A program made the position numbers and the translations under genes. 64,000 bases of DNA from Streptosporangium album (GTDB lineage Bacteria > Actinomycetota > Actinomycetes > Streptosporangiales > Streptosporangiaceae), in NCBI RefSeq assembly GCF_014203795.1, contig NZ_JACHJU010000001.1:4650001-4714000 (forward strand), in the 5' to 3' direction. Shown one piece after another: positions 21,377-30,348 of this stretch; the first letter of the stretch is position 1, and each line of letters starts with the position of its first letter. Below the pieces are notes generated by a model, which was given only the letters and a program-made list of their open reading frames with translations, had not been told where the DNA came from and did no database searches.

Positions 21377-22846
21377 ATGACAGGCGCTTTTGAGACGGTC
21401 GGAGTGGTCGGGCTCGGCACGATGGGCGCGGGGATCGCCGAGGTGTTCGCCCTGGCGGGTCTCGCGGTGATCGGCGTGGAGGCCGACCTGGCGGCGCTGG
21501 AGCGGGGACGCGGCCATCTGGAGGGGTCCACGGCCAAGGCCGTGGCCAAGGGCAGGCTGGGCGAGGCCGAAAGGGCGGAGATCCTCGCCAGGGTGAGCTT
21601 CACCACATCCCTTGAGGACCTTGCCGGCGCCGATCTGGTGATCGAGGCCATCCCCGAGGTCATGGAGTTCAAGCGCGCCCTCTTCACCGATCTGGACCGG
21701 ATCTGCAAGCCGTCCACGGTGCTCGCGACCAACACCTCCTCGCTCTCGGTCACCGAGATCGCGGTCACCACGACCAGGCCCGGCCGGGTCGTGGGCATGC
21801 ACTTCTTCAACCCCGCGCCGGTCATGAAGCTGGTCGAGGTGGTCCGCACGGTGATCACCGAGGACGGCCTGGCCGAAGAGGTGGCCGACCTCGCACGGAG
21901 GCTCGGCAAGACCCCGGTGACCGTCGGCGACCGCGCCGGGTTCGTGGTCAACCGGCTGCTGCTGACCTACCTCAACCACGCCGCCGTCCTGCTGGAGAAC
22001 GGCCTGGCCGACCGGGACGGCATCGACGCCGCGATGCGGCTCGGCGTGGGGCTGCCGATGGGGCCCTTCGCCCTGCTCGACCTGATCGGCCTGGACACCT
22101 CCTACGAGGTCATGTGCGTGCTGTTCCAGGAGAGCCGTGACCGACGCCACGCCCCCGCGCCGATCCTGCGCGAGCTGGTCACCGCGGGGCTGCTCGGGCG
22201 TAAGTCCGGCGGCGGCTTCTACCGGGGCGAACAGCCCGCTGGGCCGCTGTCCACGAGCAAACCGTCGGTGGGCTCGGTGGCGGTGCTGGGGGAGGACGGG
22301 GACGGGTTCGCCGACAAGCTCTCGGCCGCGGGCTTCAAGTCCGCGGCCGCCGCTGACGCGGATGTGGTCGTCGCGCTGTCCCGCACCCCTGTGATCGAGC
22401 TGGCCGCCGGGCTCGCCCACCCCGAGCGCCTGGTCGGCCTCCACCTGGTCGGGGACAGGATCGCCGAGGTCGCGTCCACGGTGCTCACCTCGCCCGAGGC
22501 GGCACGTGCCGCGGAGGGCCTGGTGCGGATCGCGGGCCGGACACCGGTGCTGTGCAGGGACCGGGCCGAGTTCGTGGTGGACGCGCTCCTCTATCCGTAT
22601 CTGAACGACGCCGTGCGGATGTACGACTCCGGATACGCGGCCATCGAGGACATCGACGCGGCCATGAAGCTGGGCTGCGGCTACCCCTCGGGGCCGTTCG
22701 AGATGCTCGACGAGCTGGGGCTGGAGACGGTCCGCGACGGCCTGCGCGCCCTCTACGCCGAGTATCGCGAGCCCTCCCTGGCCCCCGCGCCGCTGCTCGA
22801 CCAGCTCGTCACGGCCGGGGTGCGAAGCATCCGCGACCTGCCATGA
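21377..22846 (+). CDS. 3-hydroxyacyl-CoA (3-hydroxybutyryl-CoA) dehydrogenase, duplicated C-domain
   Basis: Oxidises 3-hydroxyacyl-CoA with NAD in fatty-acid or butyrate-type metabolism. The 489-residue protein has an N-terminal Rossmann domain (VGVVGLGTMGAGIAEV near residue 8), the catalytic-site segment GMHFFNPAPVMKLVEVV with its His, and a 3HCDH C-terminal domain at about 185-285 (VNRLLLTYLNHAA). A second NAD-domain-like remnant and a second C-domain (FVVDALLYPYLNDAV) follow, as in long actinobacterial forms. The ATG at 21377 has GGGGAGAG upstream. Its stop overlaps the next gene by ATGA. Confidence 0.9.
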   Translation: MTGAFETVGVVGLGTMGAGIAEVFALAGLAVIGVEADLAALERGRGHLEGSTAKAVAKGRLGEAERAEILARVSFTTSLEDLAGADLVIEAIPEVMEFKRALFTDLDRICKPSTVLATNTSSLSVTEIAVTTTRPGRVVGMHFFNPAPVMKLVEVVRTVITEDGLAEEVADLARRLGKTPVTVGDRAGFVVNRLLLTYLNHAAVLLENGLADRDGIDAAMRLGVGLPMGPFALLDLIGLDTSYEVMCVLFQESRDRRHAPAPILRELVTAGLLGRKSGGGFYRGEQPAGPLSTSKPSVGSVAVLGEDGDGFADKLSAAGFKSAAAADADVVVALSRTPVIELAAGLAHPERLVGLHLVGDRIAEVASTVLTSPEAARAAEGLVRIAGRTPVLCRDRAEFVVDALLYPYLNDAVRMYDSGYAAIEDIDAAMKLGCGYPSGPFEMLDELGLETVRDGLRALYAEYREPSLAPAPLLDQLVTAGVRSIRDLP

Positions 22847-23181
22847 GCCCCCGTAGAGCCCGCCGGACGGATCCCTTCGCCCGCGGCGGCCGAGGCGCGG
22901 CCGGCCGTGGGTCGGCCTCCTCCCGCCCCGTGGGACAGTTCGTTCCCGGCGTCGACCAGGTCGAGGAGTGGCCCGACGGCGACTGGCACGTGCGCCGGGT
23001 CACCGGGGCCGGGGCGGACAAGGTCTACCGGTGTCCAGGGTGCGACCAGGAGATCAGACCGGGCCTGCCGCACCTGGTGAGCTGGCCCGCGTGGGCGGGC
23101 GGGGAGGACGAGCGCCGGCACTGGCACACGGCGTGCTGGCGCAACCGGGTCAAACGTGGTCCCGGCCGGACCCGATACTGA
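22843..23181 (+). CDS. Small zinc-ribbon-like hypothetical protein
   Basis: A 112-residue basic protein starting in an ATGA overlap with the dehydrogenase gene. The first 35 residues are Arg/Gly-rich. The rest contains CPGCDQEI and a later HWHTACW, which together could bind one zinc ion (C-x2-C ... H-x-H-x2-C). Conserved homologues without known function occur in actinobacteria, where they are sometimes labelled ATP/GTP-binding proteins. No nucleotide-binding motif is visible here. Translation coupling suggests co-expression with the dehydrogenase but does not reveal a role. Confidence 0.75.
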   Translation: MSPRRARRTDPFARGGRGAAGRGSASSRPVGQFVPGVDQVEEWPDGDWHVRRVTGAGADKVYRCPGCDQEIRPGLPHLVSWPAWAGGEDERRHWHTACWRNRVKRGPGRTRY

Positions 23182-23194
23182 GGACGGTCGCCCC

Positions 23195-23283
23195 GCGCCG
23201 GTGGACCGGAGGTCCGCCGGCGCGGGGCCACGGATGGGAACGATCGTACGGCGCCTGCCCCCGGACCTCCGGTCCACCGGCGC
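23195..23283. repeat. Long inverted repeat, 21-bp perfect arms
   Basis: Arms 23195-23215 and 23263-23283 are exact reverse complements separated by 47 bases. Each arm also contains the smaller palindrome GGACC-GGA-GGTCC. It fills the gap between the zinc-ribbon gene and the downstream hydrolase. It could fold as a large stem-loop in RNA on either strand. No T-tract follows. Confidence 0.85.
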
Positions 23284-23309
23284 CCGGTCACGAGACGGAG
23301 TGGGAATTC

Positions 23310-24023
23310 ATGGAGATCCGGGCCTCTACGGTGCTGCCCGCGCGCAGGGAACCGATCGAGCTGCACACCGGTGACGGGCTGACCCTCGTCGGTGAGCTGG
23401 CCCTTCCGGCGGACAGGCCTCCGGTGGCCACACTGATCTGCCTGCACCCGCTGCCCACGCACGGCGGCATGATGGACAGCCACCTCTACAAGAAGGCCGC
23501 CAACCGGCTGCCCGCGCTGGCGGATCTGGCCGTGCTGCGCTTCAACACCCGAGGGACCGCCTCCGACCGGGGCACCTCCCAGGGGGCCTTCGGCGAGGGG
23601 CAGGCGGAACGCCTCGACGTCGCCGCCGCACTGGAGTACGCCGACTTCCACGACCTGCCCCGGTCCTGGCTGGTCGGCTGGTCCTTCGGCACCGAGCTCG
23701 CGCTCAAGTGGGGTCGCGATCCGCTCGTCGAGGGCGCCGTCCTCCTGTCCCCGCCGCTGCACCGGGCCACCGACGCCGACCTCGAGTCGTGGGCGGAGTT
23801 CGGGCGGCCGCTGACCGCGCTGGTCCCGGAGCTCGACGACTACCTCCAGCCGGAGGAGGCCCGCAAGCGTTTCGCCCGGGTTCCCCAGGCCGAGGTCATC
23901 GGGGTGGACGGCGCCAAGCACCTGTGGGTCGGCGAGCCGTACGTGCGGATCGTCCTGAACGAGATCGTCCGGCGGGTCAACCCGGCCGCCTACCCCCTTC
24001 CCACGGAGATCATCGGTCCATAG
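23310..24023 (+). CDS. Alpha/beta hydrolase (dienelactone-hydrolase-like)
   Basis: A 237-residue serine hydrolase of unknown substrate. The nucleophile elbow is GWSFGTEL (Ser within G-x-S-x-G), the oxyanion region is LHPLPTHGGMMDS, and the catalytic His is probably in GAKHLWVG near the C-terminus. The RFNTRGTASDRG segment is typical of the family often annotated as alpha/beta hydrolase of the KANL3/Tex30 group. The ATG at 23310 directly follows the long inverted repeat. The downstream gene is another alpha/beta hydrolase but belongs to a different subfamily. Confidence 0.82.
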   Translation: MEIRASTVLPARREPIELHTGDGLTLVGELALPADRPPVATLICLHPLPTHGGMMDSHLYKKAANRLPALADLAVLRFNTRGTASDRGTSQGAFGEGQAERLDVAAALEYADFHDLPRSWLVGWSFGTELALKWGRDPLVEGAVLLSPPLHRATDADLESWAEFGRPLTALVPELDDYLQPEEARKRFARVPQAEVIGVDGAKHLWVGEPYVRIVLNEIVRRVNPAAYPLPTEIIGP

Positions 24024-24061
24024 GGCTCAGGGCGCCATCACGGATCGGTGTGGGGCAAGGG

Positions 24062-24889
24062 GTGTCAGATCATGAGTCCGCGATTACGGTGGACTGCGTG
24101 CACCTGTACACACGATCGGCGGGCGAGGGGCTTCCCGTCGTCCTCCTCCACGCGTTCCCGCTGTCCTCGGCCATGTGGCTGGCCCAACGTGAGAGCCTGG
24201 GCGCCGTCTGCAAGGTCATCACTCCCGACCTGCGTGGCTTCGGCGGCTCGGTGCTCGCCGAGGACGAGCCCTCCCTCGACGTGATGGCCGACGACGTCGT
24301 GCGCCTGCTCGATCACGAGGGCGTCGACCGCGCCGTCGTCGGCGGCCTGTCCATGGGCGGCTACGTGACGATGGCCCTGTGCCGCCGCCACCCCGACCGG
24401 GTGCTGGGAGTGATCCTCGCCGACACCAAGGCGAGCGCCGACCCCGAGGCGGCCAGGGCGAGCCGTGAGCGCATCGCCGTCGCCGTGCTCGACGGGGGCA
24501 CGTCGATCCTGGTGGAGGAGGTGCTTCCGACGCTGGTGGGAACGACCACCGTGCAGCGCAGGGCGATGGTGTTCGGCCGGGTGCGCGGACTGGTCCAGTC
24601 GGCCCCGCCCAAGGCCGTGGCCTGGGCCCAGCGGGCCATGGCGGGCCGCCCCGACTCCTTCGACACCCTGCGCGGGCTCAAGGTGCCCGCCCTGGTGATC
24701 GTGGGGGAGGAGGACGGGCTCACCCCGCTCGCCGACGCGGAGACGATGGTCGAAGCCGTGCCGGACGGCAGGCTGACCGTGATCGGGAAGGCGGGGCACC
24801 TGAGCGCGGTGGAACAGCCCGAGGCGTTCAACCGCGCGGTGGCCGGCTTCATAGCCGAGCTTGCCGGGGGATCACCACCTCGCGGATGA
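24062..24889 (+). CDS. Alpha/beta-fold hydrolase
   Basis: A hydrolase of about 275 residues with the oxyanion motif LLHAFPLSS, the nucleophile elbow GLSMGGYV, the acid residue in VGEEDGLTP and the catalytic His in KAGHLSAVEQP. This is the classical RsbQ/haloperoxidase-like layout. The exact start is uncertain. GTG codons at 24062, 24089 and 24098 are all in frame. 24062 is kept because it has a purine-rich stretch upstream. Its 3' end overlaps the convergent AI-2E family gene by 41 bases. Substrate unknown. Confidence 0.82.
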   Translation: MSDHESAITVDCVHLYTRSAGEGLPVVLLHAFPLSSAMWLAQRESLGAVCKVITPDLRGFGGSVLAEDEPSLDVMADDVVRLLDHEGVDRAVVGGLSMGGYVTMALCRRHPDRVLGVILADTKASADPEAARASRERIAVAVLDGGTSILVEEVLPTLVGTTTVQRRAMVFGRVRGLVQSAPPKAVAWAQRAMAGRPDSFDTLRGLKVPALVIVGEEDGLTPLADAETMVEAVPDGRLTVIGKAGHLSAVEQPEAFNRAVAGFIAELAGGSPPRG

Positions 24890-26000
24890 TCAGCGCGATC
24901 GCGGCGGCCACCGGGATGGCCAGCAGCGCTCCGACGATGCCGAGCAGCGCGCCGCCGAACAGCGCGGCGATCACGGTGACCGCCGGGGCCACGTCCACCG
25001 AGCGCTTCATCACGCGCGGATAGATCAGGTAGTTCTCGACCTGCTGGTAGACCAGGAAGAAGATCGCGCAGGCGATGCCGAGCGTTCCCGACTGGAGCAG
25101 GGCCACCCCGCTCACCAGCACCGCGCCGATCGTCGCGCCGACCAGCGGGATCAGATCGGTGACCGCCACCACCAGGGCGAGCGCCAGTGCGTACTCGACG
25201 CCCAGGACCCCGAGGACCACCCAGGTGACGATGCCGGCGATCACCGAGATCAGCAGGTTCCCGGCCACGTAGCCGCCGATGCCGCTGATGATCTCATCGC
25301 CGAGCGCCCGGGTCCGCTCCCTGCGGCTGTTGGGAACGAGCTTGAAGAGGTAGTCCTTGATCGAGGGCAGCGAGCCGAGGAAGTACAGCGTCAGGACCAG
25401 CAGGGTGACGCCGGAGAAGAACGCGTTGAACACCACCGCCCCCGCGCCGACCAGGCCTCCCGCCACGGTCTGGGCGAGGCCGCCGCTGGTGATGTAGTCG
25501 CCGAGCTTGGTCAGGATCTGGTAGTCGCTGTCCAGCTCCTTCAGGGTGGGGTTGGCGAGCAGTTCCTGGATGTAGCCGGGGACCGCGCCGACGAACGAGG
25601 CCGCCTCCTGCGTCACCGGCGGGACGATCGCCAGCCCGAAGAGGACGAAGAACAGGATCACCCCACCGAAGACGATCGAGATCGCCCCGCGGCGGGCCAG
25701 CCGGCGCCTCTGCAACGACTCGACGGCGGGGTTGAGCCCCAGAGCGAGGAACATCGCCACCACGACCAGCACGATCACGCTGTACGAGGTGACCAGGGCC
25801 AGGGCCAGGGCCAACGACGTCAGCAGGCCCATCCCTGCGGTCAGGCCGAGCAGGAAGGGGTTCTTGGCCAGTGGCTTGCCCGGCCGGCCGTACGGCGCCG
25901 CGGGCTCTCTGGGCGCCTCGGCGGCGAGAACGTTCGACGGGGGGCGAGGGGCCGGGGCGGACGTCGCGGGGGCGTCGGTGGTCTGTGGGGCTTCAGGCAC
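24849..26000 (-). CDS. AI-2E family transporter (putative permease)
   Basis: A 383-residue polytopic protein of the PF01594 family. Members export or import diverse small molecules or exchange ions. The autoinducer-2 label is historical. After a Pro/Ala-rich cytoplasmic N-terminus come about eight helices with the conserved long amphipathic middle region and the DLIPLVGATIGA signature. The GTG at 26000 is favoured because AGGA lies six bases before it. The TTG at 26069 would only add a Pro/Ala-rich stretch. It overlaps the convergent hydrolase 3' end. No quorum-sensing gene is nearby. Confidence 0.85.
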   Translation of the reverse strand: MPEAPQTTDAPATSAPAPRPPSNVLAAEAPREPAAPYGRPGKPLAKNPFLLGLTAGMGLLTSLALALALVTSYSVIVLVVVAMFLALGLNPAVESLQRRRLARRGAISIVFGGVILFFVLFGLAIVPPVTQEAASFVGAVPGYIQELLANPTLKELDSDYQILTKLGDYITSGGLAQTVAGGLVGAGAVVFNAFFSGVTLLVLTLYFLGSLPSIKDYLFKLVPNSRRERTRALGDEIISGIGGYVAGNLLISVIAGIVTWVVLGVLGVEYALALALVVAVTDLIPLVGATIGAVLVSGVALLQSGTLGIACAIFFLVYQQVENYLIYPRVMKRSVDVAPAVTVIAALFGGALLGIVGALLAIPVAAAIALIIREVVIPRQARL

Positions 26001-26071
26001 GGCTGATCCTAGCTCTGGTGCGCGCGGAGCCGCGCTGCGGGGTGCGTGGGGCGGGACGGTGGAAGACAAGA

Positions 26072-26106
26072 GAGAGCCTGGCGACCTCCGTGGTCACCAG
26101 GCTCTC
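26072..26106 (-). terminator. Terminator hairpin after the FilP/Scy-like gene
   Basis: Arms 26072-26086 and 26092-26106 pair over 15 bp with one mismatch. On the minus strand the stem is followed by TTGTCTTCC. It lies 35 bases after the coiled-coil gene stop and before the AI-2E family gene. Confidence 0.65.
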
Positions 26107-26141
26107 CCGTAGCCGTTGTCAACGCCTCGAGGCAACGGTGC

Positions 26142-27437
26142 CTACTCCTGCCACCACTCCGCGTCGTCGTCCTTCGTCTCGGCCTTGACGGGGGCCGGCA
26201 CCGGCGCGGGGGCCGGCTTCTCGCTGTCGTTGGTGGCGGCGGGAATGGCCGGCTTGACCGGAGCGGCGGAGATGGCCGGCTCCGGCTCGGAGGCCGGGAG
26301 CGGCGCGCCGCCGAGCAGCTGGCGCAGCTGCGCGAGGTGGCTGGTGATGCTGTCGCGCTGGCGGGTCAGCTCGTCGACCTGGCGCTGGGCGATGGAGCGA
26401 CTCCGCTCGGACTCGGTCTTGGCGTCGGAGACGATCGACTCGGCGCTCGCCTTCGCCTCGGCGACGAGCTGGTCGGCGTTCTTGCGCGCGTTGGCGAGCA
26501 GCTGCTTGGCGTGCGTGTCGGCCTCGCGGCGGGTCTGCTCGGCCTGCTGGGTGGCCTTGGTGGCGCGCTGCTCGGCCGTGGCCGCGCGCTGCTCGGCCTC
26601 GGAGACCAGCTTCTGCGTGTTGGCCTGCGCGGTGGCGTGGCGCTCGGCCTCCTGGCGCTCGGCCTCCTCACGGCGGGCGGCGAGCTGGATCTCGAACTCG
26701 GCCTCGTCCTGGGCGCGCTTGGCCTCGGACTCCTCCATGACCCGCTGGGCCTGGGCGCGCATCTCGTCGGCCTGGCGCTTGGCGGTGGTGAGGATCTCGT
26801 CACGCTCGCGCTTGGTCGAGGCCCGCAGCTGGGCGACCTCGCGCTCGGTGGTGGTGCGCAGCTTGGCGATCTCGCGCTCGGCGTCGGCGCGCTTCTCGGC
26901 CACCTCGTGGTCGGCGGTGGCGCGCAGCTTGGCCACCTCGCGCTCGGTGGTGGCGGTCAGCTCATCGGCCTCGCGGCGGGCGGTCGAGCGGATCTCCTCG
27001 GCGTCACGCTCGGCGCTGGTGCGCATCTCGTCGGCCTCGCGGGTGGCGAGGGCGCGCTTCTCGGCCGCCTCGTTCTCGGCCGCGGCGCGCAGATCGGCGG
27101 CGTCGACCTTGGACGCGGCCTTGATCTCGTTCGCCTCGGAACGCGCGGCCTGGACCAGCTCGGTGGCCTGCTCCTCGGCGAGGCGGAGCAGCTGCTCGAT
27201 CCGTGCGCCCAGACCCGAGTAGGTCGGACGCTCCTGCTCCTGCAACTGGCGCTGGGAGTCGGCCAGGTCCCGTTGCAGGCCCTGAACCTGATCCCGGGCC
27301 TGGTGGAGCTCGTTGTTGACCTGCTTCAGATGGTCAAGGACCTGGTGCCGGTCATAGCCACGGAGCACCACGTCGAATTCCCGAGCGGGGGCGTCTTCAA
27401 AGAAGTTGTTGAGCTGGGCGTCGATGTCGGACTGCAT
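26142..27437 (-). CDS. FilP/Scy-like hendecad coiled-coil cytoskeletal protein
   Basis: A rod protein of about 431 residues. The first 60 residues have a DivIVA-like head (EFDVVLRGYDRHQVLDHLKQVNNEL). Codons at 27167-26706 encode 14 uninterrupted 11-residue repeats of the type ADEMRTSAERD / AEEIRSTARRE / IAKLRTTTERE, the hendecad pattern described for Streptomyces Scy and FilP, which organise polar growth at hyphal tips. The C-terminus is Pro/Ala/Glu-rich. Start: ATG 27437 (MQSDIDAQLNNFF) is preferred. ATG 27497 would add 20 residues. In Streptomyces filP and scy lie next to the epimerase, thiolase and meaB genes as here, from memory, but only one such gene is present. Confidence 0.85.
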   Translation of the reverse strand: MQSDIDAQLNNFFEDAPAREFDVVLRGYDRHQVLDHLKQVNNELHQARDQVQGLQRDLADSQRQLQEQERPTYSGLGARIEQLLRLAEEQATELVQAARSEANEIKAASKVDAADLRAAAENEAAEKRALATREADEMRTSAERDAEEIRSTARREADELTATTEREVAKLRATADHEVAEKRADAEREIAKLRTTTEREVAQLRASTKRERDEILTTAKRQADEMRAQAQRVMEESEAKRAQDEAEFEIQLAARREEAERQEAERHATAQANTQKLVSEAEQRAATAEQRATKATQQAEQTRREADTHAKQLLANARKNADQLVAEAKASAESIVSDAKTESERSRSIAQRQVDELTRQRDSITSHLAQLRQLLGGAPLPASEPEPAISAAPVKPAIPAATNDSEKPAPAPVPAPVKAETKDDDAEWWQE

Positions 27438-27634
27438 GGAGGCTCGATCCTGGGTTGTCGAGACGGCTACACGGGCCGGACGGGGGATTTCGGACATCCG
27501 AGGCGGGAGCCGTGGCGGGATCCACGTCCGGTGGTAGGCCAGCGTACTCTGGTGTCGCCGTGTTGGAGGTCCCCTCGGACTTTCTGCGCGACTTGTTACG
27601 TATGAACCTTTCTTGCATTTGGCGGCTGATGTGA

Positions 27635-28057
27635 TCAGTGCGTCTGAGCCTGCACGAGTTCGGTCAGCATCCCCCCCACATCCTTGGGGTGCAGGAAGGC
27701 GATCGAGGAGCCCATCGAGCCGTGCCGGGGCTTCTCGTCCAGCAGCCTGACGCCCTTGCCCTCAATCTCCCGCATCGCCTCGGTGACGTCGGTCACGCCG
27801 AACGCGACATGGTGAACCCCCTCCCCGCGCTTGGCGAGAAACTTTCCCACCGGCGTGTCGGGGCCGAGCGGTTCGAGGAGCTGGATGTAGGAGCCGCCGC
27901 CGTCGCCGTCGGCGATGTGCAGCATGGCCTCCTTGACGCCCTGCGCCTCGTTGATCTCGCGCGCCACCACCGTGAGCTCGAAGGTCTGCTCGAAGAGCGC
28001 GATCTTCTCTTCAAGGTTGTGGCAGGCGATTCCCACATGGTCGATACGGGTGAACAT
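27635..28057 (-). CDS. mce: Methylmalonyl-CoA epimerase
   Basis: Interconverts (2R)- and (2S)-methylmalonyl-CoA, linking propionyl-CoA metabolism to B12-dependent mutase. The 140-residue protein is a glyoxalase/VOC fold dimer with metal ligands recognisable as His7 (IDHVGIA), Gln59 (SYIQLLEP), His83 (VHHVAFGV) and Glu133 (LTELVQ), matching the P. shermanii enzyme pattern. Start 28057 is supported by GGAGG at 28066-28070. The ATG codons at 28072 and 28093 are longer alternatives. It is divergent from the thiolase gene. Confidence 0.93.
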   Translation of the reverse strand: MFTRIDHVGIACHNLEEKIALFEQTFELTVVAREINEAQGVKEAMLHIADGDGGGSYIQLLEPLGPDTPVGKFLAKRGEGVHHVAFGVTDVTEAMREIEGKGVRLLDEKPRHGSMGSSIAFLHPKDVGGMLTELVQAQTH

Positions 28058-28141
28058 GGCGTCGGCCTCCATAGCGGTCGCTGAGGTAGTCATAGGTATG
28101 GTGGCAAAGTCATCCCAAGTCCCGCCAGGGAGGCTCTCTCT

Positions 28142-29329
28142 ATGTCTGGTTCCGTCATTGTCGCCGGAGCTCGCACCCCCATCGGCCGCCTGCTCGGTTC
28201 GCTGTCCGGCCTGTCGGCCGTCGAGCTCGGTGGCATCGCCATCAAGGCCGCGCTGGAGCGCTCCGGCGTCGCCCCCGAGGCCGTGCAGTACGTGATCATG
28301 GGCCAGGTGCTCCAGGCCGGAGCGGGTCAGATCCCCTCCCGCCAGGCCGCCGTCAAGGCCGGCGTCCCGATGACCGTGCCGTCATTGACGATCAACAAGG
28401 TCTGCCTGTCCGGGCTGGACGCCATCGCCCTGGCCGACCAGCTCATCAGGGCGGGCGAGTTCGACATCGTGGTCGCGGGTGGCATGGAGTCCATGTCGAA
28501 CGCCCCGCACCTGCTGCCCGGCCTGCGCAGGGGGGTGAAGTACGGCGGCGCCGACGTCGTGGACTCGATGGCCTTCGACGGCCTGACCGATGTCTACGAT
28601 CAGGTGTCCATGGGCGAGTCCACCGAGCGGCACAACGCGCGCCTCGGTCTGACCCGCGAGGAGCAGGACGTCTTCTCCGCCCGCTCCCACGAGCTCGCCG
28701 CCGCCGCGATCAAGAACGGCGTGTTCGACGACGAGATCGTTCCGGTGCCGATCCCGCAGCGCAAGGGGGATCCGGTGGTCTTCTCCGCGGACGAGGGCGT
28801 GCGCGCGGACACCACCGTCGAGACCCTGGGACGGCTGCGGCCGGCTTTCAGCAAGGACGGCACCATCACCGCCGGCTCCGCCTCGCAGATCTCCGACGGC
28901 GCCTGCGCGGTGGTCGTGATGTCCAAGGCGAAGGCCGAGGAGCTGGGCCTTGAATGGCTGGCCGAGATCGGGGCGCACGGCAACGTGGCCGGGCCCGACA
29001 ACTCGCTCCAGTCCCAGCCCGCCAACGCCATCAAGCACGCCCTCGGCAAGCAGGGGCTCCAGGTCGACGACCTCGACCTGCTGGAGATCAACGAGGCCTT
29101 CGCCCAGGTCGTCCTCCAGTCGGCCAAGGAGCTCGGCGTTCCGCTCGACAAGGTCAACGTCAACGGCGGCGGCATCGCCGTCGGCCATCCGATCGGCGCC
29201 TCAGGCGCCCGCATCGTGCTCGCCCTCGCCCACGAGCTCAGGCGCCGGGGCGGCGGGCTCGGCGCCGCGGGTCTGTGCGGCGGCGGCGGCCAGGGCGACG
29301 CTCTGATCATCCGCGTCCCCTCGGCCTGA
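28142..29329 (+). CDS. Acetyl-CoA C-acetyltransferase (thiolase)
   Basis: Condenses or cleaves acetoacetyl-CoA and related 3-ketoacyl-CoAs. The 395-residue enzyme has acyl-accepting Cys88 ([10 protein letters not shown]), His349 ([14 protein letters not shown]) and Cys379 ([11 protein letters not shown]). Length is standard. GGGAGG upstream supports the ATG. It is followed after two bases by meaB, so the pair is an operon. Together with the divergent epimerase and the hydroxyacyl-CoA dehydrogenase upstream, it supports acyl-CoA turnover. It is the likely counterpart of M. tuberculosis FadA4 by position. Confidence 0.93.
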   Translation: MSGSVIVAGARTPIGRLLGSLSGLSAVELGGIAIKAALERSGVAPEAVQYVIMGQVLQAGAGQIPSRQAAVKAGVPMTVPSLTINKVCLSGLDAIALADQLIRAGEFDIVVAGGMESMSNAPHLLPGLRRGVKYGGADVVDSMAFDGLTDVYDQVSMGESTERHNARLGLTREEQDVFSARSHELAAAAIKNGVFDDEIVPVPIPQRKGDPVVFSADEGVRADTTVETLGRLRPAFSKDGTITAGSASQISDGACAVVVMSKAKAEELGLEWLAEIGAHGNVAGPDNSLQSQPANAIKHALGKQGLQVDDLDLLEINEAFAQVVLQSAKELGVPLDKVNVNGGGIAVGHPIGASGARIVLALAHELRRRGGGLGAAGLCGGGGQGDALIIRVPSA

Positions 29330-29331
29330 CC

Positions 29332-30348
29332 GTGGGAGACTCCGGCGTCGCCGACCGGCAAGGGCGGCCTCCCGTCGAGGATCCCGCGCCGGGCGGCCGG
29401 TCCGTGGCCGTGGAGGTCTCCGACCTGGTGGCGCGGGCGCGAGGCGGGCAGCCCCGTGCCGTGGCCAGGCTGATCTCCATGGTGGAGAACGGCTCCCCCC
29501 TGCTCAGGGAGATCACGGCACGGCTCTGCGCGGACCGGCCGTACCGGGCCCGCGTCATCGGGCTGACCGGCTCCCCCGGAGTGGGCAAGTCCACCTCCAC
29601 CGGGATGCTGGTCGGTGCGTTCCGCCGGCGGGGCAAGAAGGTCGGCGTGCTCGCGGTGGACCCGTCCTCGCCGTTCACCGGCGGGGCGCTGCTCGGAGAC
29701 CGGGTGCGCATGCAGGACCACGCCACCGACCCGGAGGTGTTCATCCGGTCGATGGCCAGCCGCGGTCACCTGGGCGGCCTGTCCTGGGCCACGCCCCAGG
29801 CACTGCGCGTCCTGGACGCGGCCGGGTGCGAGGTCATCCTCATCGAGACCGTCGGGGTCGGCCAGGCGGAGGTGGACATCGCCTCGCTGGCCGACACCAC
29901 CGTCGTGCTGCTCGCCCCGGGCATGGGTGACGGCATCCAGGCGGCGAAGGCGGGCATCCTTGAGATCGCCGACGTGTTCGTGGTGAACAAGGCCGACCGC
30001 GACGGCGCCCAGGCGACCGTCCGTGAGCTCCGCAACATGGTCGCCCTGGTCGAGCGGGCCTGGAAGCCGCCGATCGTGCCGACCGTCGCCTACCGGGGGG
30101 AGGGGGCCGAGGACGTGGCCGACGCCCTCGACGCCCACCTGGCCTACCTGGAGAAGTCCGGCGAGCTCGACCGCCGGCGTCACGTCAGGGCCCGCGACGA
30201 GATCGAGGCCATCGCCCTGGCGGCCCTGCGCTCGCGCTTCGCCGACCTCCACGGCGACCAGCGCCTCGACGCTCTCGCCACCCGCGTCCTGGACGCCGAC
30301 CTCGACCCCTACCGGGCCGCCGACGAGCTTCTGGCGGCCATCGGGTGA
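29332..30348 (+). CDS. meaB: MeaB/ArgK-type G3E GTPase chaperone of B12-dependent mutase
   Basis: Loads and protects adenosylcobalamin on methylmalonyl- or isobutyryl-CoA mutase. The product of about 338 residues has the P-loop GLTGSPGVGKST, the switch segments DPSSPFTGGALLGDRVRM and SRGHLGGLSWAT, the DxxG equivalent ETVGVGQAEVDI and the base-specificity motif NKAD. The N-terminal helical domain (LVARARGGQPRAVARLISMVEN) is typical. GTG 29332 is two bases after the thiolase stop. GTG 29404 is an alternative. The stop TGA abuts the convergent gene's stop with no spacer (TGATCA at 30346-30351). Confidence 0.94.
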   Translation: MGDSGVADRQGRPPVEDPAPGGRSVAVEVSDLVARARGGQPRAVARLISMVENGSPLLREITARLCADRPYRARVIGLTGSPGVGKSTSTGMLVGAFRRRGKKVGVLAVDPSSPFTGGALLGDRVRMQDHATDPEVFIRSMASRGHLGGLSWATPQALRVLDAAGCEVILIETVGVGQAEVDIASLADTTVVLLAPGMGDGIQAAKAGILEIADVFVVNKADRDGAQATVRELRNMVALVERAWKPPIVPTVAYRGEGAEDVADALDAHLAYLEKSGELDRRRHVRARDEIEAIALAALRSRFADLHGDQRLDALATRVLDADLDPYRAADELLAAIG

